Of a stretch of DNA of 64,000 nucleotides, positions 25,869 to 34,953 are shown piece by piece. The stretch is taken from positions 1 to 64,000 of the forward strand of contig NZ_JARWPM010000209.1 in assembly GCF_029869215.1 (NCBI RefSeq), written 5' to 3'. A program made the position numbers and the translations under genes. Source of the DNA: Nocardia carnea (GTDB lineage: Bacteria; Actinomycetota; Actinomycetes; Mycobacteriales; Mycobacteriaceae). Within the stretch, counting starts at the first letter, position 1. Each line of letters opens with the position of its first letter. The notes beneath the pieces are model-generated. The model did no database searches and had not been told where the DNA came from. It saw only the letters and a list, made by a program, of their open reading frames with translations.

Positions 25869-26739
25869 TCCGGGCAGGAGCGCCGTGACGGCGGAACGTC
25901 CGGGTACGGCGCCGCACGGCGGTCGGCCGTGGATGCCGCGCCGCCGGCCCGCGGTGGGACTGGTGGTGTCCGTGGGCGTTCTCCTGCTCGTCCTCGGCTG
26001 GGCGCTGGCTCCCGGGCTGTTCAGCGACGGAGATCCGCGCAGTGGCGTGCCGAGCGAGAAGTTCCGGGGTCCCGGCCCCGAGCACTGGTTCGGCACCGAT
26101 AACCTCGGTCGCGATCTGTACACGCGGGTCGTGCACGGGGCGAGCCTGTCCCTCACCGCGACGGTGCTCGCCGTCGTGCTCGGGCTGGTGGCCGGATCGC
26201 TGATCGGTCTGCTCGCGGGCGCGGTGGGCGGAGCCGTCGACAGTGCGGTGATGCGCGGCGTGGATGTGCTGCTGTCCATTCCGGAACTCCTGCTGTCGCT
26301 GGCGCTCGTCACGGTGCTCGGCTTCGGTACCGGCAATGTGGCGCTCGCGGTGGGCGTGGCCCTCATCGCGAGATTCGCCCGGGTGATGCGCGCGGAGGTA
26401 CTGCGCGTACGCCGGGCGCCGTACGTGGAGGCCGCGTACGCGTCGGGGGTGCGCTGGTACATCGTGCTGGTCCGGCACGTCCTGCGTAACGCCTACGCAC
26501 CGGTGGCGGCGCTGGCCGCGGTGGAGTTCGGGCTCGCGGTGCTCGCTGTCTCCGCGCTGAGTTTCCTCGGCTACGGTGCCGCGCCACCGGCCCCGGAATG
26601 GGGTTCGCTGATCTCGGAGGGACGTAACTATCTGGCCACCGCGTGGTGGCTCACCACCCTGCCCGGTCTCGTGATCATCGCGCTGGTGCTCGCGACCCAG
26701 CGCCTGGGCCGGGCACTCGCTCAGGAGGGTTTGCGATGA
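25861..26739 (+). CDS. ABC permease, DppC type
   Basis: A 292-residue second permease. It has an N-terminal helix (about 32-50), a periplasmic FGTDNLGRDLYTRVVHGA segment characteristic of DppC, and the EAA loop VEAAYASGVRWYIVLVRHVL. The ATG at 25861 has GAAAGGTG upstream. Its stop overlaps the ATG of a 72-residue gene (ATGA at 26736-26739), an unusual insertion between permease and ATPase genes. It pairs with the preceding permease. Confidence 0.88.
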   Translation: MRDPGRSAVTAERPGTAPHGGRPWMPRRRPAVGLVVSVGVLLLVLGWALAPGLFSDGDPRSGVPSEKFRGPGPEHWFGTDNLGRDLYTRVVHGASLSLTATVLAVVLGLVAGSLIGLLAGAVGGAVDSAVMRGVDVLLSIPELLLSLALVTVLGFGTGNVALAVGVALIARFARVMRAEVLRVRRAPYVEAAYASGVRWYIVLVRHVLRNAYAPVAALAAVEFGLAVLAVSALSFLGYGAAPPAPEWGSLISEGRNYLATAWWLTTLPGLVIIALVLATQRLGRALAQEGLR

Positions 26740-26954
26740 ATTCCCCCGACCCGGGCCGGCCGCGCGGCCGGGCAGCGGCGGCCGACCACCGAGCAGGCGT
26801 GGCGAACAGACCCCGTGCGGCCGCCGATCCGGCCGGGGATCCGCTGGTGGCGGCGCTGCGCCGCGGTCGAGAATTCTTCCGCCGGGGCTGGTCGTTCAAT
26901 ACCGGGCTCGCCGAACGGATGCCGCGGGTGTACTTCGCCGGGTGGTCGCTGTGA
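26736..26954 (+). CDS. Unrecognised 72-residue protein within ABC operon
   Basis: A small frame starts at an ATG coupled to the permease stop, with AGGAGGG six bases upstream, and ends in a TGA overlapping the GTG of the ATPase gene. Translation signals at both ends support expression. The N-terminal half is rich in R, A, P and G; the C-terminal half reads VAALRRGREFFRRGWSFNTG and then [13 protein letters not shown], basic and aromatic with no membrane helix. I know no family that matches. It may be an accessory factor for the importer or for the flavin enzymes. Confidence 0.6.
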   Translation: MNSPDPGRPRGRAAAADHRAGVANRPRAAADPAGDPLVAALRRGREFFRRGWSFNTGLAERMPRVYFAGWSL

Positions 26955-28612
26955 CGGGGCCGGCGGCGCTCGCCCGGGCGGGGACCGCGGTCGCGGCGGC
27001 GGACGAGGTGTTGCGGGTCGACGGCTTGCGCGTCGAGTATCGCTCCGGCGATAGCGTCACCACGGCAGTCGACGAGGTATCGCTCACGATGCACGCCGGA
27101 GAAACGGTGGCGCTCGTCGGCGAGTCCGGGTCCGGGAAATCCAGTCTGGCCCACGCGGTGATCGGCCTGCCGAGCGGTGGTGCCGTGATCACCGCCGGCA
27201 CCGTCACCTTCTGCGGCGAGCGGATCGACCGGTTGCCGCCGCGCGCGTGGCGGCGGCTGCGCGGCGCCGAGATCGGGCTGGTCCCGCAGGACCCGGCGGT
27301 ATCGCTGAACCCGGTACTGCGGATCGGTGACCAGGTCGCCGAAACACTGCGGATCCACGGGCGGGCCGATCGGCGCACGGCGTGGGCCGAGGCCGTGCGG
27401 ATCCTGACCGAGGCCGGGATCGACCGGCCCGGACTACGTGCCCGGCAGTTCCCGCAGGATCTCTCGGGTGGTCAGCGTCAGCGAGTGCTGATCGGGATCG
27501 CGCTGGCCTGCCGGCCGCGCCTGGTGATCGCGGACGAGCCGACCAGCGCGCTCGACGTGACGGTGCAGCGGCGGATCCTGGACCATCTGGCGGGACGCAC
27601 GGCCGAATCCGGGACGGCGGTTCTGCTGATCACCCATGACCTCGGCGTGGCCGCCGACCGCGCCGACCGGATCGTGGTGCTCCGGCAGGGCCGGATCGTG
27701 GAGACCGGTGCGGCCGCGGAGGTACTCACCGCACCCCGCCACGACTACACGCGCCGCCTGCTGGCCGCCGCCTCGGGCGCGCACCGGCCCGTGCGGGCGC
27801 TCCGTCCGCGGGCGGCCACCCCGCTGCTGTCGGCTCGCGGTCTGCACAAAACCTTCCGCGCCGGCCGCGGCGCCACGCTCACCGCGGTCGACGAGGTCTC
27901 GCTGACCGTCGACCGCGGGGAAACACTGGCGATCGTGGGGGAATCCGGTTCCGGCAAATCCACCACCGCCCGGATCGTCGCGCGGCTCGAGGCGCCCGAC
28001 CGCGGCGTGGTCGAATTCGACGGCGTCGATATCGCCGCCCTGCGCGGCGCGCGGTTGCGGGAATGGCGCCGGCGCGTCCAGATCGTGTATCAGAACCCGT
28101 ATGCGTCACTGAATCCGAAACTCACCGTGGCGCGGATCGTGGCCGAGCCGCTGCAGGCATTCGGTGTCGGGTCCCGGAGCACCCGCCGGAACCGGGTGGC
28201 CGAACTGCTGGACCGGGTCGCGCTCCCGGAAGCCTGTGCGCGGCGGCGTCCGGCGGAGTTGTCGGGTGGACAGCGGCAGCGGGTGGCCATCGCCCGGGCG
28301 CTGGCCCTGCGCCCGGAGCTGGTGGTGCTCGACGAACCCGTCTCCGCCCTCGACGTCTCGGTGCAGGAGCAGATCCTGGACCTGCTCGGAGAGCTCCAGT
28401 CCGATCTCGCGTTGAGCTATCTGTTCATCTCGCACGATCTGGCCGTCGTCCGCGACGTCAGTGATCGAGTCGCCGTCATGCGGTCCGGCCGGGTCGTCGA
28501 AACCGGCCGTACCGCCGAGGTTTTCGAGGCGCCGCGACACGACTACACCCGCGAGCTGCTGCTCGCGATTCCCGGCGCCGCGCGGCGCCGGCAGCAGGAA
28601 AGGACCGCGTGA
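26951..28612 (+). CDS. Fused double ABC ATPase (DppD-DppF type)
   Basis: A 553-residue protein with two complete ATPase domains: Walker [10 protein letters not shown] at 57-65 and a second GESGSGKST near 330, each with LSGGQRQRV and a DEP(T/V)SALDV Walker B. Both sites look active. It powers the two permeases. The GTG at 26951 overlaps the stop of the 72-residue gene; GTG 26942 is the alternative. The upstream half ends in an ABC-type oligopeptide tail before the second domain begins. The stop overlaps the next start. Confidence 0.92.
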   Translation: MTGPAALARAGTAVAAADEVLRVDGLRVEYRSGDSVTTAVDEVSLTMHAGETVALVGESGSGKSSLAHAVIGLPSGGAVITAGTVTFCGERIDRLPPRAWRRLRGAEIGLVPQDPAVSLNPVLRIGDQVAETLRIHGRADRRTAWAEAVRILTEAGIDRPGLRARQFPQDLSGGQRQRVLIGIALACRPRLVIADEPTSALDVTVQRRILDHLAGRTAESGTAVLLITHDLGVAADRADRIVVLRQGRIVETGAAAEVLTAPRHDYTRRLLAAASGAHRPVRALRPRAATPLLSARGLHKTFRAGRGATLTAVDEVSLTVDRGETLAIVGESGSGKSTTARIVARLEAPDRGVVEFDGVDIAALRGARLREWRRRVQIVYQNPYASLNPKLTVARIVAEPLQAFGVGSRSTRRNRVAELLDRVALPEACARRRPAELSGGQRQRVAIARALALRPELVVLDEPVSALDVSVQEQILDLLGELQSDLALSYLFISHDLAVVRDVSDRVAVMRSGRVVETGRTAEVFEAPRHDYTRELLLAIPGAARRRQQERTA

Positions 28613-29700
28613 TGCCGCATGCCGCACCGCTGCTGATCGCCGTCGAACTGGACGGCACCGGCGCCCATCCCGGCTCCTGGCGGCGCCCGGATTCGCGCGC
28701 CGAGGACCTGTTCACCGCCGGTTTCTGGGTGGACGCGGTCACCGCGGCCGAGCGGGCCGGGCTCGATCTGGTGTTCCTGCCGGATTCCTTCGCCCTGCAA
28801 TCCGGTGGCGCGCGCGGCCGGCTCGACGCGATCGGGATCGCCGCGCGGCTCGCGCCGGTGACCACCCGCATCGGGCTGATCCCGCAGGGCCCGGTCACCC
28901 ATACCGAGCCCTTCCACCTGTCCAAGGCCGTCGCCAGTCTCGACTACGCCTCGTCCGGCCGGGCGGGCTGGGAGGTGACGGTCTCGCCCGGGGCGCCGCA
29001 GGCCCGGTTGTTCGGGCGGAAACCGGAACAGCCGGACAGTGCGCTGTGGCACGAGGCGGACGAGGCGATCGACGTGGTCACCCGGCTGTGGGACAGCTGG
29101 GAGGACGACGCGGAGATCCGCGATACGCCGACCGGGCGGTTCATCGACCGCGGCAAACTGCACTACATCGATTTCACCGGTGACAACTTCTCGGTGAAAG
29201 GCCCCTCGATCACCCCGCGGCCGCCGCAGGGGCAGCCCGTGATCGCGATCCGGGCGGACGGCCCGCACGCGACCCGCGTCGCCGTCCAGCGCGGCGACCT
29301 GCTCCGGATCACCGCACCCGAGCTGGCGACGGCCGCCGAGACCCGGTCGGTGTTGCGGGCGGCCACCGCCGCCGCGGGCCGCGATCCGGACCTGATCAGC
29401 GTCCTGCTCGATATCGAGGTCCATCTCGCGGCGTCGGCGGCGGTCGCGGAAGCGGAGGTGGCGGAACTGGACACCTGGGCCACCGGGCCGGCGCCGGCCA
29501 CCCTGCGCCATCTCGGCACCGGAGACTCCCTGCGCGCACTCATCGCGCGGGCTCAGCGGGAACGCGCCGCCGACGGCCTGGTCCTGCGGCCCCTGGCGCA
29601 GGCGGCGTTTCTGGACCGGATACCCGCGCCGTTGCTGTCCCTGCGCGGCCGCCTGGGATTGCCGCGGCCACTGAACCGTTATGCGACCGAAGGGGCGTGA
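28612..29700 (+). CDS. LLM-class flavin-dependent monooxygenase 1
   Basis: A 362-residue luciferase-like TIM-barrel protein: LDLVFLPDSFALQ, RIGLIPQGPVTHTEPFHLSK and a SLDYASSGRAGWEVTVSP segment typical of the NtaA/SnaA/DszA branch. These use FMNH2 from a separate reductase and oxygen to cleave C-S or C-N bonds. AGGAAAGGA six bases before ATG 28612 sets the start. It follows the ATPase gene with overlap and is followed after three bases by a second LLM gene. The C-terminal part past residue 300 is shorter than in DszA, so it may work together with its neighbour. Confidence 0.85.
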   Translation: MPHAAPLLIAVELDGTGAHPGSWRRPDSRAEDLFTAGFWVDAVTAAERAGLDLVFLPDSFALQSGGARGRLDAIGIAARLAPVTTRIGLIPQGPVTHTEPFHLSKAVASLDYASSGRAGWEVTVSPGAPQARLFGRKPEQPDSALWHEADEAIDVVTRLWDSWEDDAEIRDTPTGRFIDRGKLHYIDFTGDNFSVKGPSITPRPPQGQPVIAIRADGPHATRVAVQRGDLLRITAPELATAAETRSVLRAATAAAGRDPDLISVLLDIEVHLAASAAVAEAEVAELDTWATGPAPATLRHLGTGDSLRALIARAQRERAADGLVLRPLAQAAFLDRIPAPLLSLRGRLGLPRPLNRYATEGA

Positions 29701-29703
29701 CCT

Positions 29704-31068
29704 GTGTCGAAAAGTACGTCCGGCAAGCGAATTCATCTCGCCGCACATTTCCCCGGCGTCAACAACACCACGGTCTGGAACGATCCGGAGTCGGGCAGCC
29801 AGATCGCCTTCGACTCGTTCGTCCACCTGGCCCGGACGGCCGAACGCGGGCTGTTCGATTTCTTCTTCCTCGCCGAGGGTCTGCGGCTGCGCGAACACCG
29901 GGGCCGGATCCACGACCTGGACGTGGTGGGGCGGCCCGATACCTTCACGGTGCTCAACGCGCTCGCCGCGGTCACCACGCGGCTGGGTCTCGCCGGGACC
30001 ATCAACACCACGTTCAACGAACCGTTCGAACTCGCGAAACAGTTCGCCACCCTGGATCATCTGTCGGCCGGCCGCGCCGCCTGGAACGCGGTGACCTCTT
30101 CCGACGCGTTCACCGGGGAGAACTTCCGCCGCGGCGGCTACCTCGACCATTCCCGCCGGTATACGCGGGCGGCCGAGGTCGTGGCCGCCACCCGCGCACT
30201 GTGGGACAGCTGGCCCGCCGATGCGCTGGTCGTCGACCGCGAACGCGGCGTCTTCGCGCGGCCGGTACCCGAATTCCGCTACACCGGTGAACAATTCGAT
30301 ATCACCGGCACATTCGTACTGCCGCGCAGCCCGCAGGGGTATCCGGTCCAACTCCAGGCCGGTGACTCCGACGAGGGCCGGGAGTTCGGCGCCGCCACCG
30401 CCGACGCGATCTTCAGCCGGCACGGCGAACTCGAAGCGGGGCAGCGGTTCTACACCGATATGAAGAACCGGCTCGCCAAGTACGGGCGCGACCGTGATGA
30501 TCTGCTGATCCTGCCCGCGGCCACCTTCGTGCTCGGCGACAGTGCCGCCGACGCCGAGGAACGGGCCCGGGAGATCCGGCTGAAACAGGTGAGCCCGCAG
30601 ACCGCGATCTCCTTCCTCGAACAGGTCTGGGGCCGTGACCTGTCCGCCTACGACCCCGACGGCCCGCTACCGGACGTCGAACCGCTCGACGATGTGACGA
30701 TCACCCGCGGCCGGGTCCGGCACACCAGTGATCCGCGAGGCCTGGTGCGTCGATGGCGGGCCCGGGCCGAGGCGGAGAAGCTGAGCATCCGGGAACTCGT
30801 CATCGAGGTCACCGCCCGGCAGCAGTTCGTGGGTACACCGGCTGCTGTCGCGGCGGAGATCGACCGCTACGTCCAAGCGGACGCGGCCGACGGATTCATC
30901 CTCGTACCCCATCTCACTCCCGGCGGGCTGGACGAATTCGTCGACAAGGTCGTGCCAGAACTCCAGGATCGCGGAAATTTCCGCACCGAATACCGCGGGA
31001 CCACGTTGCGCGACCATCTGGGCCTGCGCCACCCGCACCGCGCCGGAAAGCAGGTACGGGCATCATGA
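29704..31068 (+). CDS. NtaA/SnaA/DszA-family FMNH2-dependent monooxygenase
   Basis: The 454-residue protein is a full-length member of the NtaA/SnaA/DszA/SoxA family. It shows the hallmark HFPGVNNTTVW start, FDFFFLAEG, an NTTFNEPFELAKQFATLDHL run and SAGRAAWNAVTS. Characterised relatives attack nitrilotriacetate, EDTA, dibenzothiophene sulfone or pristinamycin. The start is GTG at 29704, three bases past the previous stop. No reductase supplying FMNH2 is encoded here, so it must come from elsewhere. Given the importer, use of an organosulfur or aminopolycarboxylate compound is inferred. Confidence 0.92.
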   Translation: MSKSTSGKRIHLAAHFPGVNNTTVWNDPESGSQIAFDSFVHLARTAERGLFDFFFLAEGLRLREHRGRIHDLDVVGRPDTFTVLNALAAVTTRLGLAGTINTTFNEPFELAKQFATLDHLSAGRAAWNAVTSSDAFTGENFRRGGYLDHSRRYTRAAEVVAATRALWDSWPADALVVDRERGVFARPVPEFRYTGEQFDITGTFVLPRSPQGYPVQLQAGDSDEGREFGAATADAIFSRHGELEAGQRFYTDMKNRLAKYGRDRDDLLILPAATFVLGDSAADAEERAREIRLKQVSPQTAISFLEQVWGRDLSAYDPDGPLPDVEPLDDVTITRGRVRHTSDPRGLVRRWRARAEAEKLSIRELVIEVTARQQFVGTPAAVAAEIDRYVQADAADGFILVPHLTPGGLDEFVDKVVPELQDRGNFRTEYRGTTLRDHLGLRHPHRAGKQVRAS

Positions 31069-32198
31069 CCACACCGTTATCGGTTCTGGACCTTTCGCCC
31101 ATCAGCACGGGATCGGATGCCCGGCAGGCGATCCGCAACACCATCGACCTCGCCCGCCACGCCGAAACCTGGGGGTACCGGCGGTACTGGGTCGCCGAAC
31201 ACCATTTCGTGGCGGTGGCCTCCTCGGCGCCCACCGAACTGATCGCGCTCATCGCGGCCGCCACCGAAACGATCCGCGTCGGCTCCGCCGCCGTGCAGGC
31301 GGGCTACCGGACCTCGGCGTCGGTGGTGGAGGCCTTCGGCACCGTCGACGCGCTGTACCCGGGCCGATTGGATCTCGGACTGGGGCGTTCGGCGCATCGC
31401 CTCCCGCCCCTGCGTGCCCCCGGGACCCCGCCGCCTCCGCCGGCGTCCCGGCCGGCCGTGGTCCGCGACGGGGTGGTCGTCCCGGCACCGTTCACTCCCG
31501 CGCAGATCCGCGATACGAGCCGGTTGGCGGCCTCGCTCGAAGCGCTCCGGCTGCCCGGGGCCGAACCGCTGGACTACGCCGAGCAGGTCGCCGAGATCCG
31601 CGCACTGCTCGCCGGCACGTACACGACCTCCGACGGGACCCACCTGCGTGCCGTACCGGGGGAGGGCGCCGATGTGCAGCTGTGGCTGTTCGGCAGCAGC
31701 GGTGGGGAGAGCGCGCAACTCGCGGGCCGCCTCGGCCTGCCGTTCGTCGCCAACTATCACGTATCGCCGGGGACGATTCTGGAAACCGTGGCGGGCTACC
31801 GCGCCGCGTTCCGGCCGTCGGAGCAGTTCCCGGAGCCGTATCTGGTGGTTTCGGCCGATGTGGTGGTCGCCGAGGACGACACCCGGGCCCGGCACCTCGC
31901 GTCCACCTACGGGCACTGGGTGGCCGGTATCCGCAGCGGTGCCGGAGCGGCTGAATACCTGGACCCCGACACCGCGCCCCCGCTGACAGCTCAGCAGCGG
32001 AAGCTGGTCGACGATCGGGTGAGCACCCAGTTCGTGGGGACACCGGCGGACGTCGCCGCCCGGCTGTCGGCGCTGCAGCGGCTGACCGGCGCCGACGAAC
32101 TGGTGGTCACGAGTGTGACCCACCGGCACGAGGACCGGTTGACCTCGCATCGCCTGCTCGCCCGGGAATGGGGACTCACTCGGGTCCGTGCCGCGTGA
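31065..32198 (+). CDS. LLM-class flavin monooxygenase 3 (MsnO8-like)
   Basis: A 377-residue luciferase-like protein starting LSVLDLSPIS, with GYRRYWVAEHH and YPGRLDLGLGRSAH. These features mark the LuxA-like MsnO8 branch, whose relatives occur in sulfur-limitation loci. A proline/arginine-rich insert at about 105-145 is longer than usual. The ATG overlaps the stop of the previous gene (ATGA). It closes an operon of four transport genes, one small gene and three monooxygenases. No terminator with a U-tract follows in the 72 bases before the convergent gene. Confidence 0.87.
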   Translation: MTTPLSVLDLSPISTGSDARQAIRNTIDLARHAETWGYRRYWVAEHHFVAVASSAPTELIALIAAATETIRVGSAAVQAGYRTSASVVEAFGTVDALYPGRLDLGLGRSAHRLPPLRAPGTPPPPPASRPAVVRDGVVVPAPFTPAQIRDTSRLAASLEALRLPGAEPLDYAEQVAEIRALLAGTYTTSDGTHLRAVPGEGADVQLWLFGSSGGESAQLAGRLGLPFVANYHVSPGTILETVAGYRAAFRPSEQFPEPYLVVSADVVVAEDDTRARHLASTYGHWVAGIRSGAGAAEYLDPDTAPPLTAQQRKLVDDRVSTQFVGTPADVAARLSALQRLTGADELVVTSVTHRHEDRLTSHRLLAREWGLTRVRAA

Positions 32199-32270
32199 CG
32201 CCGCCGGTCTCGAACGGCCGCACCGGTTCTCACCGGGCCCGTGCGCGGGTGTGCCGCGGCGAGGTTGCGC

Positions 32271-32666
32271 CTATGCCGGGGTTTCCTGGGCGATCTGGAT
32301 GAGGTTGCCGCAGGTGTCGTCGAAAACGGCGGTTTTCACCGTGCCGTAATCCACCGGGTCCTGGGTGAACCGCACGCCGAGCCCGCGCAGCCGCTCGCAT
32401 TCGGCGTCCAGGTCCGCCACCGCGAAGGAGGTGAACGGAATCCCGTCCTCGACCAGCGCCTGTTTGTAGACCTTCGCCGCGGGATGGCCGGTCGGTTCGA
32501 GCAGCAGTTCGACGCCGTCGGGATCCAGCGGTGAGACCACGGTCAGCCAGGAAGCGTCACCGACCGGGACATCGGTCTTCTTCTGGAAGCCGAGGATCTC
32601 GGTATAGAAACGCAGGGCCTTGGCCTGGTCGTCGACGTAGACGCTCGTGACATTGATCCGCAACAT
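32271..32666 (-). CDS. VOC-family (glyoxalase-fold) protein
   Basis: A 131-residue vicinal-oxygen-chelate protein: VTSVYVDDQAKALRFYTEIL at the N-terminus and a FDDTCGNLIQI strand at the end, the usual positions for metal-ligating residues. Possible roles are glyoxalase, dioxygenase or resistance; this small YdcJ/PhnB-like type is often found beside ArsR regulators and its substrate is usually not known. Its ATG at 32666 overlaps the stop of the ArsR gene upstream, so the two are coupled and jointly repressed through the palindrome at 32958. Confidence 0.85.
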   Translation of the reverse strand: MLRINVTSVYVDDQAKALRFYTEILGFQKKTDVPVGDASWLTVVSPLDPDGVELLLEPTGHPAAKVYKQALVEDGIPFTSFAVADLDAECERLRGLGVRFTQDPVDYGTVKTAVFDDTCGNLIQIAQETPA

Positions 32667-32947
32667 TATTCCTCCAGCCAGCGGTCGGTGAGACCGCGCA
32701 GGGGAGCGCGGTCGAGGTAATGGAATTTGTGCCGCCCGTCGCGACGGGTACGAACCAGGCCCGCGGCGGCCAGGTGATCGAGATGCTGGGAGATCGCCTG
32801 CCGGGTGGACGAGAGACCATGCTTCATGGTGATCCGCCCGCACAGTTCGAACAGGGTCTGTCCGTCGCGGTCGGCCAGTTCGTCCAGTATTGCCCGCCGG
32901 GTCGGATCGGCGAGCGCTTTGAAGACGAGTCCCTGGTCGGTGTGCAC
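32666..32947 (-). CDS. ArsR-family winged-helix repressor
   Basis: A 93-residue ArsR/SmtB-fold regulator with FKALADPTRRAILDELADRD and the recognition helix STRQAISQHLDHLAAAGLV, followed by the wing RRDGRHKFHYL. The metal-ligand CVC motif of arsenic sensors is absent, so it responds to something else. The GTG at 32947 is chosen because it follows a GGGGGT and leaves the operator free; a TTG at 32965 would lie inside the right arm of the operator. It is co-transcribed with the VOC gene. Confidence 0.87.
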   Translation of the reverse strand: MHTDQGLVFKALADPTRRAILDELADRDGQTLFELCGRITMKHGLSSTRQAISQHLDHLAAAGLVRTRRDGRHKFHYLDRAPLRGLTDRWLEE

Positions 32948-32957
32948 ACCCCCGACT

Positions 32958-32981
32958 ATAGGCAAGTAGATGCTTGCCTAT
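32958..32981. promoter_or_regulatory. 24-bp palindromic operator for the ArsR gene
   Basis: ATAGGCAAG and CTTGCCTAT flank the 6-bp spacer TAGATG as perfect 9-bp arms. The element ends 10 bases before the ArsR start and has the size and symmetry of ArsR-dimer operators, so autoregulation is very likely. Confidence 0.75.
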
Positions 32982-33180
32982 CAAGTGGTGGAGCAGCGCC
33001 CCGGCTTCCACTACCGAGCCGCCCCGCGGGTGCGCCATGTCCGGGTGGGGCAGGGCGGCGTCGAAGACCGGCCGAGGCGGCCCGGCCACCCGCGCGCAGC
33101 GGCTCGGATCCGCGCGTGCGGGTGCCGACACCGTGTGGTGGTGCCGTCCTCGTCGGTGCGGGCCGGGCGGGCCGCTCGTG

Positions 33181-34827
33181 TCATGGACCCGGGCGGAGGC
33201 GGCCGCCGTGCGGTAATACCCACGATGCTCCGAGCGCGACCCCGGTACGCGGGTCGGTGACGTCCACCGCGTAGAACCACTCCATGCGCACCTGGTCGGT
33301 GGCGATATCGACGACGCCGTAACCGTGCGAATCGAGTTCGGCGTAACGAATATGTGGATTCAGCGCCCGGATCGCGTTCTCCAGCGCGATCGAGGAGGTA
33401 CGGGGCGGGCCGGGCAGGAGATCGCCGATACCCGTGGAGGTCACCGACGGCACCACGAACTCCGCCCCCGCGGTGGGGCCGCCGGGGTAGGCCGCGGCGT
33501 GGAGCGGTACATCCCCGGCCCATGAACTGTGGATATCGCCGGTGAGGTAGACGATATTCGTCGCGTTCCGCTCGGTGAGGGCTGCGAGCAGGCGCCGCCG
33601 GTCGGCGGTGTAGCCGTCCCATTGATCGGTGTTGGGCGCCAGGCCCTCGCGCGGAATTCCGAGGACCCGGGTGACGGCGGCCGTTGTGTCCGGGTCCAGC
33701 GGTGGAAAAGCCAAGGGCGAGAGCATCACCGAATTGCCCACCAGCTGCCAGCGTGCCGAGCCCGACAGCAGTCCGGCGGTGAGCCACTCCATCTGCGCCG
33801 CGCCGGTGATCGTGCGGGCCGGGTCGTCCCCGTCGCGGGAACCGAGGCGCGGTTCGGCATCGCGATAGCTGCGCAGATCGAGCATCGACAGTTCGGCGAG
33901 ACCGCCGAATCGCAGCCGCCGATAGATCCGCGGTGCCGCCGCCGAGCCCTGCGCGCGCACCGGCATCCACTCGAGGTAGGCGCGCACCGAGGCGGCGCGC
34001 CGCGCCGGCCACTCGCCCTCGACAGCCGGATCGTGGTTCTCGGCACCGCCGGACCACGCGTTGTTGGCCGATTCGTGGTCGTCCCAGGTGCAGATGAACG
34101 GCACCCGGGCATGCAGGGCCATCAGATCGGGATCGGTTTTGTACTGTCCGTGCCGGATCCGGTAGTCGGTGAGCGTGACGATCTCGTGCGCCGGTTCGTG
34201 CCGCCGGACCGATCCGGCGCGGCCGCCGAACGAGCCGGTCGCGTACTCGTAGAGGTAATCGCCCAGATGGACTACGGCATCGAGATCGTCGCGCCCGGCC
34301 AGGTGCCGGTACGCGGCGAAATAGCCGGCCTCCCAGTTCGAACACGAGACCACCCCGAAACGAAGTCCCTCGGGGATCGCCGTGGCCGCCGGTGCGGTGC
34401 GGGTACGGCCCACCATGGACAGTGCGCCGAGGGCGGTGAACCGGTACCAGTAGTCCTGCGCGGGAGCGAGAGTGCGCACATCGACCTTCACCGTATGGTC
34501 GTCCGCCGCGCTGGTGGTGACCGTTCCGGACGCCACGATCGCGCGGAAGTCCGCGTCCGCGGACACCTCCCAGCGCACGGCGACCGGACCGCCGGCCCCG
34601 GATCCCGGCACCGCGTCCGGGCCCACCGTCACCCGGGTCCACAGGATCACCCCGTCGGGTAGCGGATCACCCGACGCGACCCCGTGGCCGAACACCGGCG
34701 TCGCGGCGCGGGCGGCGGGCGCGGTGAGTACCCCCGCCGCGGCGACCGCACCCGCCTGCAGTACTGCGCGCCGGCCCAGCCCGGCGGGCCCGCCGGTCGA
34801 AACGATCCTGTTTCCGCTCACATGCAC
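33181..34827 (-). CDS. phoD: PhoD-type alkaline phosphatase, Tat-exported
   Basis: The 548-residue protein is a PhoD metallo-phosphatase/phosphodiesterase. It has a twin-arginine signal (RRAVLQAGAVAAAGV at 19-33, cleavage near ARA-A), the N-terminal Ig-like PhoD domain and the catalytic core: VVSCSNWEAGYF, HLGDYLYEY, TWDDHESANN and TGDIHSSWAGD, the metal-binding histidines and aspartates. It releases phosphate from phosphomonoesters or diesters such as teichoic acid outside the cell. The GTG at 34827 starts the frame; a second GTG two codons on is equally good. No PHO box is obvious upstream. Confidence 0.93.
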   Translation of the reverse strand: MHVSGNRIVSTGGPAGLGRRAVLQAGAVAAAGVLTAPAARAATPVFGHGVASGDPLPDGVILWTRVTVGPDAVPGSGAGGPVAVRWEVSADADFRAIVASGTVTTSAADDHTVKVDVRTLAPAQDYWYRFTALGALSMVGRTRTAPAATAIPEGLRFGVVSCSNWEAGYFAAYRHLAGRDDLDAVVHLGDYLYEYATGSFGGRAGSVRRHEPAHEIVTLTDYRIRHGQYKTDPDLMALHARVPFICTWDDHESANNAWSGGAENHDPAVEGEWPARRAASVRAYLEWMPVRAQGSAAAPRIYRRLRFGGLAELSMLDLRSYRDAEPRLGSRDGDDPARTITGAAQMEWLTAGLLSGSARWQLVGNSVMLSPLAFPPLDPDTTAAVTRVLGIPREGLAPNTDQWDGYTADRRRLLAALTERNATNIVYLTGDIHSSWAGDVPLHAAAYPGGPTAGAEFVVPSVTSTGIGDLLPGPPRTSSIALENAIRALNPHIRYAELDSHGYGVVDIATDQVRMEWFYAVDVTDPRTGVALGASWVLPHGGRLRPGP

Positions 34828-34953
34828 CGATCCCAGCCGACGGCGGGCGAATCGGCAAATCGAATCGCGGTAACCGGTCGCCAGGGTTTCGCCTGCCGGG
34901 CCGGATGCCGGTCGGGCCGGTTGACTCGTTTCCGATGGGCCCTGTAGCCGTCG

